8,653 nucleotides of DNA from Spirochaetota bacterium (GTDB lineage: Bacteria > Spirochaetota > UBA4802 > UB4802): contig JAGYNX010000072.1 of the NCBI GenBank assembly GCA_018399855.1, forward strand, positions 1 to 8,653. Reading direction: 5' to 3'. The notes beneath the pieces are model-generated. The model saw only the letters and a program-made list of their open reading frames with translations. It ran no database searches and had not been told where the DNA came from. Below, piece after piece: positions 1-6,637 of the stretch (within the stretch, counting starts at the first letter, position 1; the number at the start of each line of letters is the position of its first letter). The translations under genes and the position numbers were made by a program.

Positions 1-284
1 CTGCCGTTACCCTCATCGTGTACATGGGATTTGCACTGAGTATCTTTCCCCTGCTTTCGGTTGCGGGATTGATGCGTATGCGCAAACAGGCACCCGAAAT
101 GTATCGTCCCTATCGTGTCCCCCTGTATCCCCTTCTTCCCCTGTTTTTCATTGTGATGACCCTGTTCATGATGGCAGCCGCGGTTATTAGCTGGACCACT
201 ACAAGTCTTTTCAGTGTGCTGGCACTTGTACTTGGAATACCGTTTTATATTCTCTGGAAGAAAACCGTGGTTCCCGCAAAGTAA
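1..284 (+). CDS. APC-superfamily amino-acid permease, C-terminal fragment
   Basis: This is the 3' end of a gene that starts before the window. The frame is open from base 3 and gives 93 residues before the TAA at 282-284. What is seen is a hydrophobic helix, then a basic cytoplasmic loop with Arg-Pro-Tyr-Arg-Val-Pro-Leu-Tyr-Pro, then two more membrane helices and a short Lys-rich tail. The 'RPYRVPLYP' loop before the last helix pair is a well-known signature of the LAT/APA-type amino-acid permeases in the APC superfamily, which are inner-membrane secondary transporters of roughly 12 helices. Substrate cannot be read from this fragment. A GTG at 18 is an internal codon, not a start. The next gene on the same strand, also an amino-acid transporter by family, begins about 70 bases downstream. 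Confidence 0.8.
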   Translation, partial: AVTLIVYMGFALSIFPLLSVAGLMRMRKQAPEMYRPYRVPLYPLLPLFFIVMTLFMMAAAVISWTTTSLFSVLALVLGIPFYILWKKTVVPAK

Positions 285-348
285 ATATACCTTGACTGAT
301 AAGGAAACATGGTGCACATACATTCCCAGTTACTATCATCGAATAACC

Positions 349-353
349 GGGGG
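349..353 (+). promoter_or_regulatory. G-rich ribosome-binding site deciding the GltS-like start
   Basis: Five Gs at 349-353 are the only Shine-Dalgarno-like sequence near the start of the GltS-like gene. An in-frame TAA at 344-346 means translation must begin after it. Two GTG codons are possible, at 353 and 359. The G run overlaps the first but sits five bases before the second, so GTG at 359 is the better start by spacing. This is weak evidence, because the run is not a full AGGAGG. Confidence 0.4.
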
Positions 354-1765
354 TGTTTGTGAATCCATTCCTTCTTCCGTTTATCGGTCTGTGCATACTT
401 CTCTGGACAGGCCATATGCTCAGGGTTCGAATCAGGCTTCTGCAGAAGCTGTACCTCCCATCCGCCGTAATCGGCGGCCTGGTGGGCCTCGTTGTTATAC
501 AACTGGCCCAGGCATCCGGCCACCCGGTACCTTCTGCATGGATACATGGCTGGGAGGACCTCCCGGGATTTCTCATTAACATCGTGTTCGCCTGCCTTTT
601 TCTCGGGGTGACGCTGCCCAAACTACGCACCGTGTGGCAAAGATCAGCCCCGCAGCTTGCCTACGGCCAGACAGTTGCGTGGGGACAATACCTGGTAGGC
701 ATTGGGCTTTTTCTTATATTCATCAGGTTTTTCTGGCCGGAACTTCCCGCCATGTTCGGAGCAATCATGCCGGTGGGATTCGAGGGAGGCCATGGCACCG
801 CGGGGGGGCTGGCCCCCACCTTTGACAAACTGAACTGGAAGGCGGGGAAGGATTTCGCGCTGGCCAGTGCAACAGCGGGCATACTGGGTGCCGTGGTGTT
901 CGGCATCATGCTTATCAACTGGGCTGTTCGCAGGGGATACACCCACAAGATGATGGATACCGGGGACGTGCCCGAGGACGATACTATTGGTATAATCCCT
1001 GTTGACCGCAGGCCGGTGGCCGGAAGACTTTCTGTAAAGTCAGACGCCATCGACGCACTCACGCTGCACCTGTCCATAATCGGGCTGGCCGTGGGTATCG
1101 GCTTTCTCATCAAGGAGGGGCTGGTGCTTGGGGGAGAATTATTACAACCGTTGTGCACCGCCCCCACTCACAACAAGCTCATGATACTGCTTGGAAGTTT
1201 TCCATTGTTTCCTCTTTGCATGATGGGAGGATTGGTGATACAGCTGTTTGAGGACAGGTATGATACACATAAAATCATTGATATCGGCCTTACCCGAAGG
1301 CTGCAAAACCTTTCACTTGACCTTCTCATCGTGGCTGCCATATCTACCATACGGATAGAGGCCCTCAGCACGGGGCTTACCCCATTCTTTATAGTCGTTA
1401 CGGCAGGTATTGCCTGGAATATATTTTGCGTAATGGTGCTTGCCAGAAGAATGCTACCGGACGCATGGTTTGAGCGGGCCATCGCCGAGATGGGGCAGTC
1501 TATGGGGGTAACCGCAACCGGTCTTCTCTTGTTACGGGTGGTTGATCCAGAGTATGAGTCACCTGCCACAGACGCTTTTGCCTACAAGCAGTTACTGCAC
1601 GAACCAATCATGGGGGGTGGACTGTGGACAAGCATGGCCATTCCCCTGCTTGGCATGGGAAGTGTGATAATGCCGAAGATAGTATTGGGGATATCTGCCG
1701 GGGCCGTGGTGTTCTGGATACTGGTGGCGTCATTGCTTGCCCGCGGCAGAAAAAAGAAGGAATGA
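353..1765 (+). CDS. GltS-type sodium/glutamate symporter family protein (ESS family)
   Basis: This 470-residue integral membrane protein probably carries a dicarboxylic amino acid, classically glutamate, into the cell with sodium. The two pseudo-symmetric halves of the ESS family are visible. The first half has the re-entrant-loop motif around residues 142-152 (Gly-Phe-Glu-Gly-Gly-His-Gly-Thr-Ala-Gly-Gly). The second has the matching Gly-Gln-Ser-Met-Gly-Val-Thr-Ala-Thr-Gly at 381-390. Around ten hydrophobic helices flank these, and a Lys/Arg-rich tail suggests a cytoplasmic C-terminus. It is longer than E. coli GltS (about 400 residues), partly because of a polar central linker at about 193-232 joining the halves. 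The start is GTG at 353, or GTG at 359 (two residues shorter), which fits the ribosome site better. Glutamate specificity is a family-based guess. It lies between another amino-acid transporter fragment and a c-di-AMP cyclase gene on the same strand. Confidence 0.85.
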   Translation: MFVNPFLLPFIGLCILLWTGHMLRVRIRLLQKLYLPSAVIGGLVGLVVIQLAQASGHPVPSAWIHGWEDLPGFLINIVFACLFLGVTLPKLRTVWQRSAPQLAYGQTVAWGQYLVGIGLFLIFIRFFWPELPAMFGAIMPVGFEGGHGTAGGLAPTFDKLNWKAGKDFALASATAGILGAVVFGIMLINWAVRRGYTHKMMDTGDVPEDDTIGIIPVDRRPVAGRLSVKSDAIDALTLHLSIIGLAVGIGFLIKEGLVLGGELLQPLCTAPTHNKLMILLGSFPLFPLCMMGGLVIQLFEDRYDTHKIIDIGLTRRLQNLSLDLLIVAAISTIRIEALSTGLTPFFIVVTAGIAWNIFCVMVLARRMLPDAWFERAIAEMGQSMGVTATGLLLLRVVDPEYESPATDAFAYKQLLHEPIMGGGLWTSMAIPLLGMGSVIMPKIVLGISAGAVVFWILVASLLARGRKKKE

Positions 1766-1772
1766 AATATTT

Positions 1773-1803
1773 TTGAAACAAAGTGAAAAAAATGTTTCAT
1801 AAT
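1773..1803 (+). promoter_or_regulatory. Possible weak promoter or AT-rich hairpin before the cyclase gene
   Basis: The 82-base gap between the GltS-like gene and the cyclase gene is AT-rich. It holds TTGAAA at 1773-1778 and CATAAT at 1798-1803, which resemble -35 and -10 boxes but with a 19-base spacer, longer than ideal. The same stretch can form a weak stem, GAAACA (1775-1780) with TGTTTC (1793-1798), with no T run after it, so it is not a convincing terminator. The cyclase gene could be transcribed from here or read through from the transporter genes. Confidence 0.25.
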
Positions 1804-1847
1804 TCATACAGCCCGTTATTCTTACAACAAATATATCCGGAAATGAT

Positions 1848-3296
1848 ATGGAACTTTTTTCTTTTAACATTAATACGATATTGCAGGTAATCGATTGGCG
1901 AACATTTGTTGATGTGCCCCTGATTGCCATGGTTATACTGTTGTTTTACAGAACTCTCAGGTCATCCGGTTCATGGCGAATAGGCCTTGGGATCGTTATG
2001 ACACTGTTTATATATATGCTGGCCCGCATGTTCGGCCTTACCGGCATCAGCTGGATATTTGATACCCTGAGCAGCATAGCCCTGATCGCCCTCATTATAA
2101 TATTTCAGCCCGAGATACGAAAGATATTCGAGAAAACTGCCTCCACCTTGCGGATACGAAAACTTTTAAAAGAGGGCAGCCAGTTGTCCTTTGTCATCGC
2201 TAATGCCGCTTTTGATCTGGCCGCAAGAAAATGGGGAGCCATTATTATACTTCCGGGAAAAGAGTCAATCAGGGACAAGGTGTCGGGGGGAATTCCGATG
2301 AATGCCAGCCCCAGCGTGCCCCTCCTGGTAAGCCTGTTTGACCCCCATTCCCCCGGGCATGACGGCGCCCTCATTATCGATAATGGTATCATCGAAGTGT
2401 TCGCCCTGAGGCTGCCGCTCTCATCTGATGACCGGTATAACCACGTGTTCGGTACCAGGCATCACGCGTCGATGGGATTGTCGGAAATATCTGACGCCTT
2501 GATCGTTACGGTTTCCGAAGAACGTGGAGCAGTATCCATATTCAGGGAAGGAAATTACCGGGTTATTGATGAGAAGTTTGACCTGGAAAGAATTATTGAA
2601 GAGCACTGGCGCAGGGTCAGTTCATTTTCCCCGGTTAAAGGCAACGGGGGTAAACTAAAAGGCAGGGTGATAGGGGAAGTGTTTGCAAGTCTTGGTGTCG
2701 CCTTTGTGTTGTGGTTATCTATAACGTTCAGTATGAACCAGGTTAAGGAAATGTCGTTCGCTGTCCCCATTGAATACAAGCTGCCTCAGCAGACAGTTAT
2801 AATGGGGGATAAGCCGGCCAATACGAGAATAAAGATCGCGGGCACCGTGGCGAAAATAAACCTGGTGAATCCCGAATCACTCATTGCCGTAGTTGATCTT
2901 ACAGACCATGAGCCAGGGCAGACCGAGGTTGTAATTTTAAGAGAGAACCTGAGCCTGCCTTCCGGTATTACAATGGTTAATGCCAGCCCCTCAAGGTACG
3001 AGGTGTCCCTTCAATCATACGTTGAACACGAGGTAGCGGTTAAACCGCAAATGATCGGTGCCCTCCCCAATGGATTGGAAATTAAATCGGTGGAAATAAC
3101 ACCTTCAAAAATTCCTATAACGTATACCGCCAGCCAGGAGGATGAAGAAGATGTGCATGTCACCACAACGCCGATATATCTCTCAAATATTAAAGAAGAT
3201 GCTGAGCTGGTTTGCAACGTGATTGCACCACCCGGCATGTCCCCGGTGGGAAGACAATGGCCTGACGTGGTAGTTTCGATAAGGTTGAAAAAATGA
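1848..3296 (+). CDS. CdaA-type diadenylate cyclase fused to a YbbR/CdaR-like domain
   Basis: A 482-residue membrane protein predicted to make c-di-AMP from two ATP. Residues about 22-87 contain three membrane helices, as in CdaA. The DAC (DisA_N) domain spans about 105-245, with Ser-Pro-Gly-His-Asp-Gly-Ala at 168-174 (the DGA motif) and Gly-Thr-Arg-His-His-Ala at 202-207, where the family usually has Arg-His-Arg. A basic linker (264-273) leads to a fourth helix at about 274-293. The rest (about 300-482) is beta-rich, acidic and hydrophilic, and reads as two YbbR-type repeats of about 90 residues, like extracytoplasmic CdaR. Topology agrees: DAC inside, YbbR outside, basic residues on the inner side of helix 4. 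Firmicute CdaA (about 270 residues) and CdaR are separate neighbouring genes. ATG at 1848 has a modest GGAA site about five bases upstream. glmM and folP, common neighbours in other phyla, are not visible. DAC identity is confident; YbbR is good but based on weaker motifs; enzyme activity is inferred. Confidence 0.88.
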   Translation: MELFSFNINTILQVIDWRTFVDVPLIAMVILLFYRTLRSSGSWRIGLGIVMTLFIYMLARMFGLTGISWIFDTLSSIALIALIIIFQPEIRKIFEKTASTLRIRKLLKEGSQLSFVIANAAFDLAARKWGAIIILPGKESIRDKVSGGIPMNASPSVPLLVSLFDPHSPGHDGALIIDNGIIEVFALRLPLSSDDRYNHVFGTRHHASMGLSEISDALIVTVSEERGAVSIFREGNYRVIDEKFDLERIIEEHWRRVSSFSPVKGNGGKLKGRVIGEVFASLGVAFVLWLSITFSMNQVKEMSFAVPIEYKLPQQTVIMGDKPANTRIKIAGTVAKINLVNPESLIAVVDLTDHEPGQTEVVILRENLSLPSGITMVNASPSRYEVSLQSYVEHEVAVKPQMIGALPNGLEIKSVEITPSKIPITYTASQEDEEDVHVTTTPIYLSNIKEDAELVCNVIAPPGMSPVGRQWPDVVVSIRLKK

Positions 3297-3327
3297 GGGG
3301 AGGGGTGAACATGATCTCACCCCTCAT
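3288..3327 (-). terminator. Intrinsic terminator of the minus-strand operon
   Basis: Read on the minus strand just after the stop of the Spt-like gene, ATGAGGGG (3327-3320) pairs perfectly with CCCCTCAT (3300-3293). A T tract running to 3288 follows directly. An alternative nine-base stem, GAGGGGTGA with TCACCCCTC (3300-3308 / 3317-3325), overlaps it. No T run follows on the plus side, so it should work mainly for the minus-strand genes. The T tract and one arm lie inside the final lysine codons and TGA stop of the convergent cyclase gene. Confidence 0.8.
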
Positions 3328-3341
3328 CCATAAAAACTGTA

Positions 3342-4562
3342 TTAATATCCTGCGGCAGTATCCTGTTTGAAAACGCCAAGTCGTTTCCCCACAACTTCGA
3401 ATTTCTCAAGTATCGTATCAATGTGATGATCTTCGGTTGTGGACATGAAGCTCAATCGTAATAACTGCATTCCCTGGGGCACTGCCGGATGGATAACCGC
3501 GTTTACAAATACTCCCTCGTTCATGAGTTCACGCCAGAAACTGAAGGTAAGCACATCATCGGCAAGTATGACTGCTACAATGGGAACCTGCCCGTCCAAA
3601 ACATTGAATCCCAGGGCTTTGAGGCCTTCACGAACACTTTTCTGAATGTGAAAAAGTCTCTCCATCCTTTCAGGCTCCTGCAGCATTATTTCGATGGACT
3701 TGAGAACAGAAGCTATCTGTGCAGGCGGCATGCTGGCACTGTACTGCAGGGCTGGCGAACCGTATTTTATATAATCGATTACCTCCCTGCGTCCTGCCAG
3801 GAAACCACCCTGTGATGCGAAGCTTTTGCTGAATGTGCCCATCAGCAGATCGACTTCGTCATCCATGCCGAAATGATTGGCGGTTCCACGCCCATGATCG
3901 CCGAGAACACCGAATCCGTGGGCATCATCAAGCATGGTTCGGGCGCCATGCTTTTTAGCCACCGCCACAAGTTCAGGAAGAAAAACAAGCTCTCCGGACA
4001 TGCTGAATACCCCATCAAATACAATAAACTTGCCGGAGTCAGCAGGCAGGCTTGAAAGCACCTCGTCAAGGTGGGCCATGTCGTTGTGACGGTATACCTT
4101 TACCCTGTCAGGTCCATGCTTACCCTTGACGATGAGTGAACCCTGAATGATGCTGTTATGATTTTCAGCATCTGATACCAGGTAATCAGATTCAGAGATA
4201 AGGGGGACTATGGCTCCCTGGTTGGTTTGAAAACCGGTGCTGAAAATCAGTGCTGCTTCTCTTCCGGTGAAACCAGCCAGGGCTGCTTCCAGCTGGTTGT
4301 GCAGGTCCAGTGTACCGTTAATGTAACGGGAGCCTGAACACGCGGTACCAAATAGACGGGTAGCCTGCAGTGCGGCTTCCTTGACACGGGGGTCGAGGCT
4401 GAGGCCGAGATAATTGTTGGTGCCTGCCATAATGACATCGTGCCCTTCCATCTTCACCATGGGGCCGTTGTTTTCACTTATGGGCCTGAAATACGGCATG
4501 TAGCCGGCGGCCTCAATGTCGATATGACGCTTGAATTGAGAACACTTTTCGAATAGATCCAT
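3342..4562 (-). CDS. Alpha-oxoamine synthase, likely serine palmitoyltransferase
   Basis: A 406-residue, fold-type I PLP enzyme predicted to condense an amino acid with an acyl thioester and release CO2. The Schiff-base lysine is K246 in Gly-Thr-Phe-Ser-Lys-Ser. Asp-Asp-Ala-His at 212-215 supplies the PLP-ring aspartate and its histidine partner, H135 is the probable ring-stacking histidine, and R369 (Leu-Leu-Arg-Leu) matches the conserved substrate-carboxylate arginine. Against BioF and Kbl, which carry a GTLGKA-type lysine motif, the GTFSKS-x-AS-x-GGF form and the N-terminal Gly-Tyr-Met-Pro-Tyr-Phe-Arg (20-26) resemble bacterial serine palmitoyltransferases, the first step of sphingolipid synthesis, as I remember the Bacteroides enzyme. 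Length is normal and the protein should be soluble. ATG at 4562 has GGAGGG five bases upstream. It is the last gene of the minus-strand run, 51 bases after the GT-C gene, with no promoter seen between them. Family is near certain; substrate (serine plus palmitoyl thioester) is probable. Other oxoamine synthases remain possible. Confidence 0.87.
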   Translation of the reverse strand: MDLFEKCSQFKRHIDIEAAGYMPYFRPISENNGPMVKMEGHDVIMAGTNNYLGLSLDPRVKEAALQATRLFGTACSGSRYINGTLDLHNQLEAALAGFTGREAALIFSTGFQTNQGAIVPLISESDYLVSDAENHNSIIQGSLIVKGKHGPDRVKVYRHNDMAHLDEVLSSLPADSGKFIVFDGVFSMSGELVFLPELVAVAKKHGARTMLDDAHGFGVLGDHGRGTANHFGMDDEVDLLMGTFSKSFASQGGFLAGRREVIDYIKYGSPALQYSASMPPAQIASVLKSIEIMLQEPERMERLFHIQKSVREGLKALGFNVLDGQVPIVAVILADDVLTFSFWRELMNEGVFVNAVIHPAVPQGMQLLRLSFMSTTEDHHIDTILEKFEVVGKRLGVFKQDTAAGY

Positions 4563-4567
4563 ACAAA

Positions 4568-4573
4568 CCCTCC
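4568..4573 (-). promoter_or_regulatory. Strong Shine-Dalgarno site of the Spt-like gene
   Basis: GGAGGG on the minus strand lies five bases before the ATG at 4562 and supports that start. An eight-base A tract (minus strand, 4579-4586) lies just upstream and may keep the site unpaired. The remaining bases of the 51-base gap show no clear promoter or terminator. Confidence 0.7.
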
Positions 4574-4613
4574 TCGGATTTTTTTTCCTGAGAAAACAGA
4601 ACCCCGGCTATGT

Positions 4614-6506
4614 TTAACGGATGCGATAGATTTGGAGATCAAAGTAGCCAAGCCGAACATTCCTGATGAGCCTATCCGGGCGAATAAACTCACCAAATTC
4701 CTGTACGATTTTTTTCTCGAAAATGACGTTCGGGCTTACGGCAAAGTACAGTGGAATATTGGTTTCCTGCTCTCTTACGGGATTTCCCTCTTTGAGCCTG
4801 TATACGGTTACAGGCTGGTTATGTATTATTTTTTTTAAGAGTGCGTAATTATATGTATTTTTTGACTGAATAATAAGTGCACGCATCCTGTTTTCACATA
4901 CAAGTCCTGCCGACCAGCTCCCGGCAATTACAGCGTTTTCGGGAAGGGTATCACCCAGTTCTGCCGAAACAGTATACAGGTTGTTATCATGGTTGATTAT
5001 CCATCGGCCGGTCTGAAACGTGTGGAACACAATGATGATAAGCAGCAGCGTTACCGCGCTGGAAGGACTGAATATCCAGTTGCTGATCTTTTTACGAAAC
5101 AGGAAGAAAAGAAAGGCAACAAGAATTACCCCTGCTCCAACCGGTATGATTACCGGAAGTGCTTTATCCAGGTTACCGGATATGGCATGTGGATACACCA
5201 TGTCATAGAGTCGATTTCGTATGCTGAAAGGGATAATATGTACGTAGAGTATGACAGCGGAATACAGGACAGCAAAAAATGATGCAATGGCAAGAACCAG
5301 GTTTATAGCAAAAGGACGTGATGCTTTTCTGAAATCAGAAAACCTGGCCGCGGCCAGTGCGTATAAACCACGGGCGGACAGTATGGCTGCGGGTACTGAA
5401 AGCATGAGGAAGTAACGTGCCGGATTGTACTGCAGCATCATGAGAAGAACCAGGCCGAAAAAGAACCAGCTAGCCAGAAACAGGTCCACGCTGATCCTGT
5501 CCTGCCGGAAGGAGAACTTGTAGAAGGTATAGACAGAATAATAAAACGCAAAAAACAGTATAATTGGCTGTAGAAAAATAAATTCACGATACAGGCCTTT
5601 ACCCACGAACACGTACAGTGGAGCCAGGTCCCGAAGGGGAAGAATTGATTCAATTTTTGTGCCCAGTATCCTGATATTGAAAATACTGTCCAGGTGTGTG
5701 TGCAGAAATGAAAGATGTGCGAACAGCAGGTAAAATACGAAAATGAATGCGATTATCGTAGAGAATATAATTGGACGACGTGTATTTAAAGAACCGTGCA
5801 GAGTGGCTATCGATAAAATAATGGCGGGTATAATAGCAACAAGTATAAGGGTGATGGATTTCTTGATGTAAAAACCGGTTATAAAAGATGTTGCTGCTCC
5901 GGCCATAAGAAGAATCATGAACAGTATTGTAAAGAGCAGTGTAATACGTGATTGCGAATTTTTCAGCGGGAACGTTCTTCTCCACAGATTCCATGTCCCA
6001 TACAACAACACAAAGGTAAGGGTCGCGTAAAATAACAGGTGAGTTTCATAAAGCCCCAGCCGGTTAAACATGATAACAAAGAAATTTATGCTGAAAAAAG
6101 CAGTACCCACAAGGGCGGTTGGAATCCCGTAACAGTGAAACAGGAAAAGTGCTATAAGAAGAATGGTCATCACTCCATACAGAACTGACAGGCTGCGAAT
6201 GGTGAGAAAACTGACGCCGAAATGATCAAATATCCAGGTGTATGCACCTGTTGCAACAGGACTGGTGTTGACCCAGCTGCGATATTCATCTTCGGGAGTC
6301 CACTTCCAGTTACCAAAGAGTACCTTATTCCGTGGTGAATAGGTCTTGAATCCTTCATCGGTGTAGATGGCAGCGGATATGCTGATGTCCTGCGGGGCAT
6401 CAGCATTGATGTACACCATTCGGGAGGCTATACCCGCAAGGATAATAATAATGAGCACCAGGGGAAGCCATTTTTTCGACAACAATATATCTGATACGGT
6501 AATCAT
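4614..6506 (-). CDS. GT-C membrane glycosyltransferase (PMT/ArnT-like)
   Basis: A 630-residue polytopic membrane protein, likely to transfer a sugar from a polyprenyl-phosphate donor on the outer face of the inner membrane. After a first helix (about 13-30) comes a periplasmic loop with Thr-Asp-Glu-Gly at 49-52. An acidic pair in this first loop is the hallmark catalytic or metal site of GT-C enzymes of the GT39/GT83 type (PMT, ArnT, Pfam PMT_2). Arg-Leu-Gly-Leu-Tyr-Glu-Thr (149-155) and Asn-Pro-Ala-Arg-Tyr-Phe (361-366) are also typical of this group. I count about ten to twelve hydrophobic helices up to about 500, then a soluble C-terminal domain (about 505-630), probably periplasmic. Acceptor and sugar are unknown; the neighbours point to a lipid or surface glycan. 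ATG at 6506 is the first in-frame start, but its best Shine-Dalgarno is unusually far upstream. A run of eight A (minus strand, 4829-4836) encodes K558-K559. The family call is strong. Confidence 0.85.
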   Translation of the reverse strand: MITVSDILLSKKWLPLVLIIIILAGIASRMVYINADAPQDISISAAIYTDEGFKTYSPRNKVLFGNWKWTPEDEYRSWVNTSPVATGAYTWIFDHFGVSFLTIRSLSVLYGVMTILLIALFLFHCYGIPTALVGTAFFSINFFVIMFNRLGLYETHLLFYATLTFVLLYGTWNLWRRTFPLKNSQSRITLLFTILFMILLMAGAATSFITGFYIKKSITLILVAIIPAIILSIATLHGSLNTRRPIIFSTIIAFIFVFYLLFAHLSFLHTHLDSIFNIRILGTKIESILPLRDLAPLYVFVGKGLYREFIFLQPIILFFAFYYSVYTFYKFSFRQDRISVDLFLASWFFFGLVLLMMLQYNPARYFLMLSVPAAILSARGLYALAAARFSDFRKASRPFAINLVLAIASFFAVLYSAVILYVHIIPFSIRNRLYDMVYPHAISGNLDKALPVIIPVGAGVILVAFLFFLFRKKISNWIFSPSSAVTLLLIIIVFHTFQTGRWIINHDNNLYTVSAELGDTLPENAVIAGSWSAGLVCENRMRALIIQSKNTYNYALLKKIIHNQPVTVYRLKEGNPVREQETNIPLYFAVSPNVIFEKKIVQEFGEFIRPDRLIRNVRLGYFDLQIYRIR

Positions 6507-6521
6507 TGTATTACGTAGTAT

Positions 6522-6527
6522 CTCCTC
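6522..6527 (-). promoter_or_regulatory. Distant Shine-Dalgarno site of the GT-C gene
   Basis: GAGGAG on the minus strand is the only good Shine-Dalgarno sequence before the GT-C gene, but it ends 15 bases ahead of the ATG at 6506, against the usual five to nine. The in-frame codons between the two (CTA, CGT, AAT, ACA) are not starts, so a closer start in this frame is excluded. Initiation may be weak, or the leader may fold to bring the site nearer. Confidence 0.45.
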
Positions 6528-6577
6528 AATAGCGTTTCACTTTTTTATTTGGTTATGTGCACAGCCTGTGGCGAAGC

Positions 6578-6631
6578 ACCCGGATCTGAGATAACGGGAG
6601 ATGACCCTGTACATGGGCACAGGGCCCGGGT
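6578..6631 (-). promoter_or_regulatory. Nested inverted repeats in the GT4 / GT-C intergenic leader
   Basis: The 131-base gap between the GT4 and GT-C genes is the longest in the minus-strand run. It contains a six-base stem, CCCTGT (6605-6610) with ACAGGG (6619-6624), with an eight-base loop. That is enclosed by a second six-base pairing, ACCCGG (6578-6583) with CCGGGT (6626-6631). No T run follows on the minus strand, so it is not a standard terminator. It may be an RNA processing or stability element, a partial attenuator, or chance. I see no clear sigma-70 promoter here. Confidence 0.35.
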
Positions 6632-6637
6632 TTTATC

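Noticed and set aside
292..324. Promoter before the GltS-like gene (TTGACT at 292-297)
   Set aside because: The -35-like box is good, but no acceptable -10 box lies 16-19 bases downstream; the nearest candidate (TACATT, 319-324) is 21 bases away.
211..630. Overlapping frames on both strands across the permease / GltS boundary
   Set aside because: They overlap the permease end and the GltS-like N-terminus, are rich in Arg, Pro and Cys, and show no family features.
661..1167. A 168-residue minus-strand reading frame
   Set aside because: It is antisense to the conserved GltS-like motifs, with a Ser/Pro-rich shadow composition and no recognisable domain.
1775..1798. Terminator after the GltS-like gene
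   Set aside because: The six-base AT-rich stem has no following T run and would be too weak to stop transcription reliably.
3342..4562. Assignment as BioF (8-amino-7-oxononanoate synthase) or Kbl
   Set aside because: The lysine motif is GTFSKS followed by Ala-Ser-x-Gly-Gly-Phe and the N-terminus has Pro-Tyr-Phe-Arg, both closer to serine palmitoyltransferase. No biotin or threonine-degradation gene is nearby. Not fully excluded.
5650..5994. A 114-residue minus-strand frame inside the GT-C gene
   Set aside because: It is an alternative frame of the GT-C coding region; the 630-residue frame covers it with coherent membrane helices.
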